A stretch of 38,939 nt of DNA, taken from assembly GCA_900319005.1 (NCBI GenBank), contig ONMV01000018.1, forward strand, positions 1 to 38,939, given 5' to 3'. Every line of letters starts with the position of its first letter. Position 1 is the first letter of the stretch. Under the pieces are notes generated by a model. That model was given only the letters and a program-made list of their open reading frames with translations, did no database searches and was not told the DNA's origin. A program made the translations under genes and the position numbers. The stretch comes from an uncultured Bacteroidales bacterium. GTDB taxonomy: Bacteria > Bacteroidota > Bacteroidia > Bacteroidales > Paludibacteraceae. Positions 31,656-38,488 of the stretch are shown here, in pieces.

Positions 31656-31886
31656 TTAGAGGAAAACCTCTAAACCGTTGATGCGGGAGATGCAGACATC
31701 GCGGACGGTGCGGATTTCGTTGGAGCGGAGGAACTTGATGGTTCGCGTGCCCTTATAGAAATCGTACTTTAGGGAGATGACATTGGGGTACGAGACAAGT
31801 GAGCCGTCGGACTTGAAAACGACGAGATCCACGGGATCGGGGCGCAACATCATTTGTTGGGCGGTACTGATGTGGATTGCTTGCAT
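31656..31886 (-). CDS. Small phage protein of unknown function
   Basis: A 76-aa protein (MQAIHISTAQQMMLRPDPVD) predicted to be mostly beta strand (VVFKSDGSLVSYPNVISLKYDF). Its ATG overlaps the stop of the PLD-like gene (TAATG), so the two are translationally coupled. It is the last gene before the terminator of the head operon. No motif is recognised. A small structural or accessory role is likely by position only. Confidence 0.65.
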   Translation of the reverse strand: MQAIHISTAQQMMLRPDPVDLVVFKSDGSLVSYPNVISLKYDFYKGTRTIKFLRSNEIRTVRDVCISRINGLEVFL

Positions 31887-32404
31887 TATTCAGCGATTTT
31901 TTGAGCGAATAACTCGCTTAATGGAACGGAATGGTTGTGCATGATATCGGTAAGGGAAGCATGGAAGGTAGCGAAGACGTGTTCATCGGTGGTGACGATG
32001 GCGGACTCGTTACGATTACCACGGGTCAGGTTCTGCGAGGTGATGATAGAGACCGTCTGCCCGGCAGCGGACTTTATCAGGATCACCTTGGAATGGTTAT
32101 CGGCGAGATAGGTGTGCTCGATGACGCGCGTGAGGAACGGCCAGAGGCGGAGCGTCTTCTGCGTAGCCTTGAAATCAAGGACGAGGTGGATAGCGTCCAC
32201 CTTCCCTGATTTGTTGATGAAGAACAAGCGGCGCAGGAACTCCTCGGAGATGGAGAAGGAGGTCTGCCAAATGGTAGCCCTTCCGACTTGTTCGAGCACC
32301 CATTCAACGACATCGGCCACCTGCAAGGTGTTCGTCAAGTAACACTGTAGCGGACACGATGCAAGCGGCTTGAGATAGTCATCTATGGATGCATTCCTCT
32401 TCAT
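31886..32404 (-). CDS. Phospholipase-D-like (HKD-type) domain protein
   Basis: A 172-aa protein whose C-terminal half resembles one PLD-superfamily repeat: the HSK start of an HxK motif in ADNHSKVILIKSAAGQ (about residues 97-112), then IITSQNLTRGNRNES, matching the 'G/S-S-x-N-L-T-x-x-x' block after the catalytic motif. The usual downstream Asp of HxKxxxxD is not clearly present. PLD-fold proteins with a single motif act as dimers, often as nucleases. In a phage head operon this is unexpected; it may be a nuclease, a DNA-processing factor, or an inactive fold. Coupled to the next gene. Confidence 0.6.
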   Translation of the reverse strand: MKRNASIDDYLKPLASCPLQCYLTNTLQVADVVEWVLEQVGRATIWQTSFSISEEFLRRLFFINKSGKVDAIHLVLDFKATQKTLRLWPFLTRVIEHTYLADNHSKVILIKSAAGQTVSIITSQNLTRGNRNESAIVTTDEHVFATFHASLTDIMHNHSVPLSELFAQKIAE

Positions 32405-32480
32405 AATTTACTGCGTAAATCATGGAGTAATGGCAGCGCCGAGTCGCGAATGCGAGCATTCACTCGGCTTGCACATTGCT

Positions 32481-33233
32481 TCACGCCTTCGCCTTTTTAG
32501 TGGTTGACTTCTTGGCGGTAGCTTTCTTCGGCTTCGCTTCCTTCTTCACCGGCGTAGCGTCTGCCGGTTGAGCGGGCGCTTGCTCGGCGGGCGTTTCGGT
32601 TTCCGGCGTATTGTCTGCCGGTGCTTCCTCATTGCCTTTCTCGGCGGAGGCCGCTCCTTCCGTTCCGTCGGAAGGACGCTCCGGGTCGTATGCTCCCACG
32701 GCAGGCTCGCCTATTTTATAATGGTCGTAAGCCTGCCAATTAGCATGGTACTGCTTATCGAGGGCGATAAGCTCTTTGAGGAAGGGGTAACGCTCGCTAT
32801 CGGGGCAAGTGCTATGCTCGACAGAGAGCAACTGCAACTGCGTATGGCAGCGCCGCATCTGCTGCATGATGGACATGTTCTGCGCGTAGAGGGCTTGAAT
32901 CTCCAGCGGGAGCGCGTCGTGATCCGCGCGTTTGCCCTTCTTGAACCCCTCATGTTCATCAGCAAGGTTATGCTCTTTGGCGATGGTCTGGACCTGCTTG
33001 CCCATCTCCAAAACCTGCTCATGCGTGAGTTGCTGGAGATAGAAGTTATACTTCTTCTGCAGCTCATACTCAATGCGCGAAGCATAGTGGTTCGGGCGGC
33101 GCATGAAGTTCTGATACATGATACGGTTGTTGGTGAGTTGGAGCACAAGCAGTGCGCCCTCTGCCAAATCTCTTTCTTCGGGTGCGGCTTCCAAATAAGC
33201 CTTCACCTTCTCAATAATTTCCTCTTTTAACAT
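32481..33233 (-). CDS. Helical phage protein with Ala/Lys/Pro-rich tail
   Basis: A 250-aa protein. Residues 1-165 are helical (LKEEIIEKVKAYLEAAPEE, later YLQQLTHEQVLEMGKQVQ). Residues about 180-250 are low complexity, first Ala/Glu/Pro-rich and then a Lys/Ala/Thr-rich end (KKEAKPKKATAKKSTTKK) like a histone H1 tail. The basic tail could bind DNA or another virion protein. It lies 2 bases after the phosphoribosyltransferase gene. No family is recognised. Confidence 0.7.
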   Translation of the reverse strand: MLKEEIIEKVKAYLEAAPEERDLAEGALLVLQLTNNRIMYQNFMRRPNHYASRIEYELQKKYNFYLQQLTHEQVLEMGKQVQTIAKEHNLADEHEGFKKGKRADHDALPLEIQALYAQNMSIMQQMRRCHTQLQLLSVEHSTCPDSERYPFLKELIALDKQYHANWQAYDHYKIGEPAVGAYDPERPSDGTEGAASAEKGNEEAPADNTPETETPAEQAPAQPADATPVKKEAKPKKATAKKSTTKKAKA

Positions 33234-33235
33234 AG

Positions 33236-33859
33236 TTATAAGTTGTTGTTTATGCCCACGACAAAGAACATGTTCTTGCCGAGGGGTTCGAGTAAACGAT
33301 ACATTGCGTTGAGTGTTGAGCCGGTGGTAACGAAATCATCGAAGATGATAAGGTTTGGCTCTGGCGGCAGAAATCCAAGGTCGAAATCGACCGCTACTCG
33401 CTGCCGCGAGTGTGCAAGGGCAACATCCTCGTAATACGGAATTTGCAGTCTCGCTCCGATTTCGGAGGCTATCCGGCAAGCAAAATTCTGTGTCAAGTGT
33501 CTGCGTTTGGGCGACGGCACAATCGCCCAATGACCTTGTGAGAGGTAGTTGCCCAGCACTTTCTTAATGACCGGCGTCAGATGATCGGCAAAGTAGTTGA
33601 CCATTGAATCATCCGCCTTGATGTCGGTGAGTTTTCGGCCCTTGATAGATTTCTTCCATATCGACAGCACCGGTATGGACGCGTGCGGACTCATTGTCAT
33701 GCGTTCGACAGAGAGATCGCACCGCGCTTCGCCCACGTCCGGTTTATGCCAACCGGCGCGTTGTTTCTCGTCGAAGATGTCCTTTACCGGCACAGCAGCA
33801 TTGCCCGGGCTTGATTGCTCGGACAATGCTTTGACTTCATCTAATGAGAATAGGCTCAT
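33236..33859 (-). CDS. Phosphoribosyltransferase-like protein (ComF type)
   Basis: A 207-aa protein. The C-terminal half contains the PRPP-binding signature NLIIFDDFVTTGSTLNAMY (about residues 168-186), with its two acidic residues and the TTGST loop. Upstream is the expected VPSPKRRHLTQNFACRIA block. Such domains bind phosphoribosyl pyrophosphate and transfer the ribosyl phosphate group; ComF-like members occur in DNA-uptake operons and, as I recall, in Bacteroides phages. Its role in the head operon is unknown. Its ATG overlaps the jelly-roll stop (ATGA). Confidence 0.85.
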   Translation of the reverse strand: MSLFSLDEVKALSEQSSPGNAAVPVKDIFDEKQRAGWHKPDVGEARCDLSVERMTMSPHASIPVLSIWKKSIKGRKLTDIKADDSMVNYFADHLTPVIKKVLGNYLSQGHWAIVPSPKRRHLTQNFACRIASEIGARLQIPYYEDVALAHSRQRVAVDFDLGFLPPEPNLIIFDDFVTTGSTLNAMYRLLEPLGKNMFFVVGINNNL

Positions 33860-34305
33860 ACTTGATACGTTATGCGCGATATGGTGCCGCCACCGCCATT
33901 ATCTACCCAAATGTAATAATTCTGCCCTGCATGCAGGTTAGCCGAGATGGAAACCTCTGCGGAGGCTGCATCGCCTGTTGCCAAATCATGCAACTCGTTA
34001 TCGGCGATATGTCCTCGGCGTTCGTTAGAATTATTCGAATGGAAGGTAACAGTGAGGAGTGCATCCCATTCAGGCGTGAAGATGATACATCTGCGTACTC
34101 CGGCTGTACCTGCTCCGTTGAAGTGTGCGCCACCGGTATAGAGGTAATCTTTTCCGTCGGTTGCTTTCGCACCGAGGATGGTCAAACCGTTATAATCGAT
34201 GGCTGGCACCTCGTCAGGATCCTGGAGTGAGACTTGCTCCGCGAACGGAGCAAAGTCCCAAACAAGGTTAAGGACGTCAGTCGGGATCGTCGTTACCAGC
34301 GTCAA
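33856..34305 (-). CDS. Jelly-roll C-terminal domain, out of frame with the tail-tube gene
   Basis: The frame encodes about 150 residues with no Met. From VWDFAPFAEQVSLQDPDEV to GQNYYIWVDNGGGGTISRI it resembles carbohydrate-binding beta-jelly-roll domains attached to Bacteroidetes pectate lyases. It overlaps the end of the 34277-34858 gene in the +1 (or -2) frame. Two explanations fit: programmed frameshifting near CCC (34283-34285), two codons before the upstream stop, giving a long tail protein with a displayed domain; or independent initiation at TTG (34305), which has GAGGA about 8 bases upstream. The coordinates given use the TTG. Function: probable surface-binding decoration. Confidence 0.65.
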   Translation of the reverse strand: MTLVTTIPTDVLNLVWDFAPFAEQVSLQDPDEVPAIDYNGLTILGAKATDGKDYLYTGGAHFNGAGTAGVRRCIIFTPEWDALLTVTFHSNNSNERRGHIADNELHDLATGDAASAEVSISANLHAGQNYYIWVDNGGGGTISRITYQV

Positions 34306-34858
34306 TCGTGCCGTCCTCGGTTTCGATTGTACCTTCATAGAAGGGTGCCGGCACGACGTCGGTTGCTTCGGCGTTGATAGTGGTGGAGGTGGTACCGGTT
34401 GCACCTTGACCCAGATCCTGGGCAACGGTGGTTTTGGTATTCCACATATCAGAGCCGATGACACGGTACTTGCCTTTCATGTCCTCAATGATGAAGACGT
34501 TGTCGTTGTTGTTGAGGTATGCGGAAGCCGCAGAAGCCTCTTCGCCAACGGCGGGATGAACGGCTGTGAGCTTGTTGAGCTGGGTCTGAGACGGTACTTC
34601 ACCTTGTGCCTCGGAGGTTACCTGCGACTTATCCGGAAGGATATCGATGTACTTCCAAGTAGCGTCAGCTACGAGGACGAACGAACCTTGATAGACAGCA
34701 GCGGTGGGGCGACCTTGCGCATCCTTGGGAAGCGTAGGCCACTTGGCGATAAGCGACTTGGCGATGTAGTACAGACGGCGCTTGATGCCGGGAAGCTCCG
34801 GCGTGCCCTGACACCAAGACAGGGACTTTTGCAATGCTGAACAGTTGTTAGTAGGCAT
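34277..34858 (-). CDS. Probable major tail-tube protein
   Basis: A 193-aa protein beginning MPTNNCSALQKSLSWCQGTPELPGIKRRLYY. The middle is beta-rich (GSFVLVADATWKYIDILPDK); the C-terminal part has VIGSDMWNTKTTVAQDLGQG and ends with VVPAPFYEGTIETEDG, a pattern like the end of major tail proteins. It lies after the capsid gene with a 143-bp gap. Its last 29 bases overlap the start of the jelly-roll frame. The tail-tube call rests on these blocks and on the parallel with tail proteins that carry frameshifted extensions; a minor structural protein cannot be excluded. Confidence 0.6.
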   Translation of the reverse strand: MPTNNCSALQKSLSWCQGTPELPGIKRRLYYIAKSLIAKWPTLPKDAQGRPTAAVYQGSFVLVADATWKYIDILPDKSQVTSEAQGEVPSQTQLNKLTAVHPAVGEEASAASAYLNNNDNVFIIEDMKGKYRVIGSDMWNTKTTVAQDLGQGATGTTSTTINAEATDVVPAPFYEGTIETEDGTIDAGNDDPD

Positions 34859-34935
34859 ATCTGTAAGATTTAATGTTAAACGTGTTAGGGATTGGAACGG
34901 GACGCAGTGTCCGCAGGACGGTTACCCCTGCAAAG

Positions 34936-34976
34936 CCCGCCGCACTTTGCCCCGGAGTGCCTTGCGGCACAGCGGG
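34936..34976 (-). other. Stem-loops in the capsid/tail intergenic gap
   Basis: GTGCC-TTGC-GGCAC (34957-34970) is enclosed by CCCGC (34936-34940) pairing with GCGGG (34972-34976). No T run follows on either strand, so this is not a terminator; it may stabilise or process the capsid mRNA. Confidence 0.5.
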
Positions 34977-35001
34977 ACTATGTGCGAACACCCCCCAGAA
35001 C

Positions 35002-35964
35002 TTAGTCTGCCAATTCTACGACTTTGAGACGGCGCTTGTCAATCGACTCGAACTGTACACCAAAGAACATGGTGGCAATGTAGGAGAGGATAAACGGCTC
35101 GTACTCTTTGACGAGAACGTCCTCGGCATCGGACATCTGGTCGTAGCCGACGAGCATGTTGGCCTTGGGACAGATGTGGATGAACTTGGAGTCTGCCTTG
35201 TTATACATGGGGATGATGTGCAGGCGATTGTTCGATCCCTCGACGGTGAGCTGGTCGTACTTATCGTTATAGATAAGTCCGGCGTGGGACGCCTGATAGG
35301 AATCGTTGTACTTGTCTGCGAAATCCTGCGAGCAGAACATGTACAAATCTTGAGCGCGCAAGCGCGGATCAAGAGAGTACAGAATCTCCTTGGCGATGTC
35401 GCAAGCGTTATCGCTTGTGATAGCCTGCGTGAGCTTGAGGTAGTTACCCTCACCGGCAGCAATCTTGCCTGCGGTGATCTCTTTCTGCGTGATGGTGTCG
35501 AAGCCATCGAACAGATCGAGCGAGGTGTCACCTTGCGGGTTGCGCACACCTTTCCAGATAGCATCGTTCAGGTGCTCGGAGAGGGAGATAGCAATCATAC
35601 GCAGCACGTGGAGCGCGGTAGGCGCTTTCATCTGCCCGTCACCTTTGGATGCAGCCATCTGACCGAGAACGGTAGAGATAGCCGAGTTCGGCTCAAACTT
35701 GGCAACGACCGAACCCATGAAGGTTTCGAGCGTACGGAAGTTGAGGTTCAGGTTGAAATCGGTAGAGCGCGACGGCTTATACGGACCGAACTGCGCCGTG
35801 CCGTTCATGGCTGCTACGGACTCCTTGTAACGGATACCCGGGCGGGCAGTCATGAATTTAAGCGTGTCCTTAATACCAATGATGGGCAACATCAACAGTT
35901 CCGGACGGTACTTGTGAGCGGCTTCCTGATAGGCAGCCAAATCAAATTGAAGTTTTCCTGGCAT
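35002..35964 (-). CDS. Major capsid protein, HK97-fold type
   Basis: A 320-aa protein directly after the protease-scaffold gene, starting MPGKLQFDLAAYQEAAHKYR. It has the layout of Bacteroides phage capsid proteins: an N-terminal helix, then a central domain with the E-loop-like stretch TARPGIRYKESVAAMNGTAQ. The C-terminal part has ILYSLDPRLRAQDLYMFCSQ and ends ESIDKRRLKVVELAD. No long N-terminal delta domain is present, in keeping with a separate scaffold. It forms the icosahedral shell. The call is supported by size, position and these blocks. Confidence 0.88.
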   Translation of the reverse strand: MPGKLQFDLAAYQEAAHKYRPELLMLPIIGIKDTLKFMTARPGIRYKESVAAMNGTAQFGPYKPSRSTDFNLNLNFRTLETFMGSVVAKFEPNSAISTVLGQMAASKGDGQMKAPTALHVLRMIAISLSEHLNDAIWKGVRNPQGDTSLDLFDGFDTITQKEITAGKIAAGEGNYLKLTQAITSDNACDIAKEILYSLDPRLRAQDLYMFCSQDFADKYNDSYQASHAGLIYNDKYDQLTVEGSNNRLHIIPMYNKADSKFIHICPKANMLVGYDQMSDAEDVLVKEYEPFILSYIATMFFGVQFESIDKRRLKVVELAD

Positions 35965-35995
35965 AGTTAGAATGGTTTAGGATTAATGACTTAGG

Positions 35996-36340
35996 TTAGA
36001 CCAAATCGTAGAGTTTCTGCGCAGCGTTGAGACGAGCACAGAAATCATCCATCGGCGTTGACTCCTGCACCTTGCCGTCGTTAACCGGATGGGTGGTAGA
36101 ATCGCCCGGCTGTTTGTTCAGCTCCTCGATTTGGGCTTTGAGGGTTTGGATCTCCTGATCCTTGGCTTGGATGGCCTCGTTGTGCGATGCCGTGAGCTGG
36201 GTTTCTTTGTCAGCAGCCGCTTTGAGCGCTGCTTCGATTTGTCCCAATTGCTCCTCATTCATCTCGAACTTGCCATCTTTGAGTTCGGCAGCTGCCTCTG
36301 CCATCAGCAGGACGGCAGCCAATAATGGGAATTTCTTCAT
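35996..36340 (-). CDS. Nested scaffold protein from an internal in-frame start
   Basis: The ATG at 36340 (MKKFPLLAAVLLMAE) is preceded by CCAAACCAACTATAACC, like the A/C-rich leaders before other late genes here. It would yield a 114-aa protein equal to the C-terminal scaffold part of the protease fusion, as Nu3 is nested in gene C of phage lambda. The product would be helical with a coiled coil in the centre. Because the leader is also coding (NQPKPTIT), its conservation as a leader is notable. Translation from this start is inferred. Confidence 0.5.
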   Translation of the reverse strand: MKKFPLLAAVLLMAEAAAELKDGKFEMNEEQLGQIEAALKAAADKETQLTASHNEAIQAKDQEIQTLKAQIEELNKQPGDSTTHPVNDGKVQESTPMDDFCARLNAAQKLYDLV

Positions 36341-37063
36341 GGTTATAGTTGGTTTGGGTTGGTTAGCATCGGCTTTGGCTTCCGGCTCTTTGCGCTTACC
36401 GGATTTGAAGAAATCCGTTAACGCGGCAAGCAACTTCTGGAACTGCGAACTGGCTTGCACCGGCACATTGGGAATGGGCATACCGACAGCGGCCATTGCA
36501 GACGCAACAGCATCGGTAAGGACGGGCGCTTCATCCTCATCATCGTTGGTGACGGCATCCACGAAGCCCCATGACTTGGCTTCCTCGGCATTGAGCCAGC
36601 CGCCGACCTTCATCAGATCGAGCAGTTCCTCTTTCTTCTTGCCGCAACGGTTGGCATAGAGCGACGCGACATTGACATCAATCTTCTCCAAATCCGTTTT
36701 GAGCTGAGACAGATCCTTGATTTGCTCGGCGAGCTGATCCGCATTGAGCGACGCCCACTGGAAGAACTCCGCAGAACATTTGTGAACGAGGTACATGGCG
36801 CTTGCGTCCATGGTAATCTCTTTGGCTCCCATGGAAGCGATAGTGGCCGCAGACGCATTCATCCCGACGAAGTGGACATGCACATCGCCGTGATTACGGA
36901 AAGCGGAAGCGATAGTTAAAGCGGTAGCGACAGAGCCACCGAGAGAATCAATGAGAACGTCCACCCGTTTACCTTTGTTGGCATCGAGGACGTTCTGCAC
37001 GTGGCGGCTGTCGAAGTCATAACCTCCGACAAAGCCGCGCAGGTGGAGATGGTAGTTTTTCAT
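35996..37063 (-). CDS. ClpP-like prohead protease fused to scaffold
   Basis: A 355-aa protein. Residues 1-200 are a ClpP/S14-type serine protease: oxyanion GG at 42-43 (DSLGGSVA), nucleophile Ser71 in GMNASAATIAS and His94 in MYLVHKCS. Residues about 240-355 are a scaffold-like region, with a hydrophobic stretch (KKFPLLAAVLLMAEAAAE) then a coiled coil (KDQEIQTLKAQIEELNKQ). The protease cleaves scaffold during head maturation. The frame is continuous, and an internal ATG at 36340 has the same type of leader as the other late genes, suggesting separate scaffold translation. A late-class promoter lies 23 bases upstream. Confidence 0.92.
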   Translation of the reverse strand: MKNYHLHLRGFVGGYDFDSRHVQNVLDANKGKRVDVLIDSLGGSVATALTIASAFRNHGDVHVHFVGMNASAATIASMGAKEITMDASAMYLVHKCSAEFFQWASLNADQLAEQIKDLSQLKTDLEKIDVNVASLYANRCGKKKEELLDLMKVGGWLNAEEAKSWGFVDAVTNDDEDEAPVLTDAVASAMAAVGMPIPNVPVQASSQFQKLLAALTDFFKSGKRKEPEAKADANQPKPTITMKKFPLLAAVLLMAEAAAELKDGKFEMNEEQLGQIEAALKAAADKETQLTASHNEAIQAKDQEIQTLKAQIEELNKQPGDSTTHPVNDGKVQESTPMDDFCARLNAAQKLYDLV

Positions 37064-37085
37064 AGCACGGTTTAGGTTTGTGCTG

Positions 37086-37120
37086 CAAAAGTACTACCAT
37101 TCGCGCATATGCGAAAAGAC
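37086..37120 (-). promoter_or_regulatory. Late-class promoter for protease, capsid and head genes
   Basis: GTCTTTT (complement of 37114-37120), 20-bp spacer, TACTTTTG (complement of 37086-37093). It lies inside the gap after the 37129-37554 gene. Confidence 0.85.
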
Positions 37121-37128
37121 CTATATTA

Positions 37129-37554
37129 TCATGCGCATGAGCAGGGAATCATGGCTCTGGGGCCTTTATGTGAGATTGTATAGACTGTGGTGGATGACTC
37201 TCCATCCGGCATACCCATGCCCTGATTGGATTCAATGAAGGGCCAGGGTTGCTCTCTCTGCCCGATGAGATAACTGCGGTTATTGACATCGGTGACGATG
37301 AACGCCAAGGGAATATGCTCCGGAAGAGATAGCAGGGATTCAAACGTGAGCTCGACGGACTCGTTAGAGGCTCCGTGCTCATTATTGCGCGTACAGGCGC
37401 AAGTGGATTCCCCGGTGAAGGGGATTTCCGTTTGCTGCTGCGTGACCCAGACGGGAGCACCCGAAAGAGCGTGCGCCTGAAGATCAGAAGCCAGCTCTTT
37501 GGCGTTGATATAGGACAGGCGTTTTATGCCCGGAAGTGAAAAATAATTTGCCAT
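37129..37554 (-). CDS. Hypothetical phage protein, 141 aa
   Basis: The start is taken as the ATG at 37554 (MANYFSLPGIKRLSYINAKE); the longer frame begins in an AT-rich gap with no supporting signal. The protein is beta-rich (APVWVTQQQTEIPFTGEST, IPLAFIVTDVNNRSYLIGQ) and ends with CSCA. No signal peptide is seen. Small proteins of this style before the protease gene in Bacteroidetes phages may be minor structural proteins, but I cannot name the family. Its leader contains two copies of ATCGGAATAA (about 20 bp apart). Confidence 0.65.
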   Translation of the reverse strand: MANYFSLPGIKRLSYINAKELASDLQAHALSGAPVWVTQQQTEIPFTGESTCACTRNNEHGASNESVELTFESLLSLPEHIPLAFIVTDVNNRSYLIGQREQPWPFIESNQGMGMPDGESSTTVYTISHKGPRAMIPCSCA

Positions 37555-37637
37555 GGAGTAAATCGGAATAAGGTGGAACACATCGGAATAAATAGGAAAC
37601 AATATCAAAAAAGTTCCCGATATTTATAGCGAATTTT

Positions 37638-38162
37638 TTAACTTTTTTTGGATTTGACTGTTTTCCGGTAGGCATCACGCCTGCGCTGATAGATTTTGAG
37701 CAAGGTGCGGAAGTTCGTGTCATCGTCCTCGATACAATGATCTTCCATCCACGCCTGGACGAGGAGGTCGATCCTCGTTTTGGGAGTGATACGCCTTGCC
37801 TCATGGATATCATCAAACAGTTCCACCTGAAAACGGTTCCGGATGGTATCGGCCAGATGCTCCAATCCGATACGGGGCACAAAGTTGTAGTATTCCACCG
37901 GCTTGTAGGGGAAGGATGGAATGACGATAGCAATCGTAGCACCCTCCGGAACGGGGGCGGGCTTGTCAGTCGGTTGCTTCTGAAGATGTGCCTGGATCAC
38001 TCCGGACTCCTGCGAATTGCGCACGGGTACGACGGGCGTCGGGAAACGGTAAATCTCACGCGGGCATGTCTTGTTGTCCCGGTTGTGTACTTGGTTGCAC
38101 TCATGGGCATACCATTGCGCCAGATACGGCGGCAAACATAGATAAATAAGGTACTGGTTCAT
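37638..38162 (-). CDS. Hypothetical phage protein, 174 aa
   Basis: A 174-aa protein starting MNQYLIYLCLPPYLAQWYAHEC. It has a Pro-rich middle (HLQKQPTDKPAPVPEGAT), a segment YYNFVPRIGLEHLADTIRNRFQVELFDD (two pieces of a helix/strand domain), and a basic C-terminus (YQRRRDAYRKTVKSKK). The tail suggests DNA contact. It has its own promoter (38195-38226) of ordinary type, with a longer leader. It is the first gene of the late module in transcription order. Family not recognised. Confidence 0.7.
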   Translation of the reverse strand: MNQYLIYLCLPPYLAQWYAHECNQVHNRDNKTCPREIYRFPTPVVPVRNSQESGVIQAHLQKQPTDKPAPVPEGATIAIVIPSFPYKPVEYYNFVPRIGLEHLADTIRNRFQVELFDDIHEARRITPKTRIDLLVQAWMEDHCIEDDDTNFRTLLKIYQRRRDAYRKTVKSKKS

Positions 38163-38194
38163 ACATAGTTAAAGTTTAGGTCCAAAAACGGCTG

Positions 38195-38226
38195 CAAAGG
38201 TACAAAAAAAATCCGAATTGCGCAAG
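38195..38226 (-). promoter_or_regulatory. Promoter for the 38162 gene
   Basis: TACCTTTG (complement of 38195-38202) with CTTG 20 bp upstream (complement of 38223-38226). It lacks the GTCTTTT heptamer. Confidence 0.7.
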
Positions 38227-38266
38227 AATAATTACATAAATTCGCGCAAAAGCAGGCAAAATTTCA

Positions 38267-38280
38267 GTAATTATAATTAC
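38267..38280. promoter_or_regulatory. Perfect 14-bp palindrome, possible operator
   Basis: GTAATTATAATTAC at 38267-38280, with a further TAATTAC-like half site at about 38229-38235. It lies about 40 bp upstream of the -33 of the 38162 promoter. A regulator-binding role is inferred from symmetry and position. Confidence 0.5.
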
Positions 38281-38299
38281 TTTCTGCGAATATGGGAGT

Positions 38300-38391
38300 A
38301 AAAAACAGCCGCCGACTCTCCCGAGCAGGCGGTCTGGAAATAGATTATGACAAACAAGAAAACAAAATTATCCCGCGTCCTTTTGACGAAG
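38300..38391 (-). ncRNA. Short RNA or attenuated leader from a late-class promoter
   Basis: A late-class promoter at 38398-38432 is followed after about 60 bases by a hairpin (CCGCC/GGCGG at 38309-38313 and 38328-38332, inner CTC/GAG) and six T on the minus strand (38300-38305). No gene lies between. Either a small RNA of about 90 nt is made, or the hairpin is an attenuator controlling readthrough into the late genes. Confidence 0.55.
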
Positions 38392-38397
38392 ACGGTG

Positions 38398-38432
38398 CAA
38401 AAGTACTACATATTCCGGAGTCAGGAAAAGAC
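38398..38432 (-). promoter_or_regulatory. Late-class promoter downstream of ardA
   Basis: GTCTTTT (complement of 38426-38432), 20-bp spacer, TACTTTTG (complement of 38398-38405). The TTTT of the heptamer is also the T tract of the ardA terminator. Confidence 0.8.
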
Positions 38433-38455
38433 CTGCAGCAGGATCCGCAGGTCTT
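38426..38455 (-). terminator. Terminator of ardA
   Basis: On the minus strand GACCTGC-(10 nt)-GCAGGTC, a perfect 7-bp stem, is followed by TTTT. It begins 36 bases after the ardA stop and overlaps the next promoter. Confidence 0.8.
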
Positions 38456-38488
38456 AGTCCATGAGAAAAGCGGGTTGCCCCGCCTTGC

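Noticed and set aside
34873-35970. 365-codon open frame on the plus strand opposite the capsid gene
   Set aside because: It mirrors the capsid gene in the complementary frame, has no leader signals, and its composition is that of an antisense shadow.
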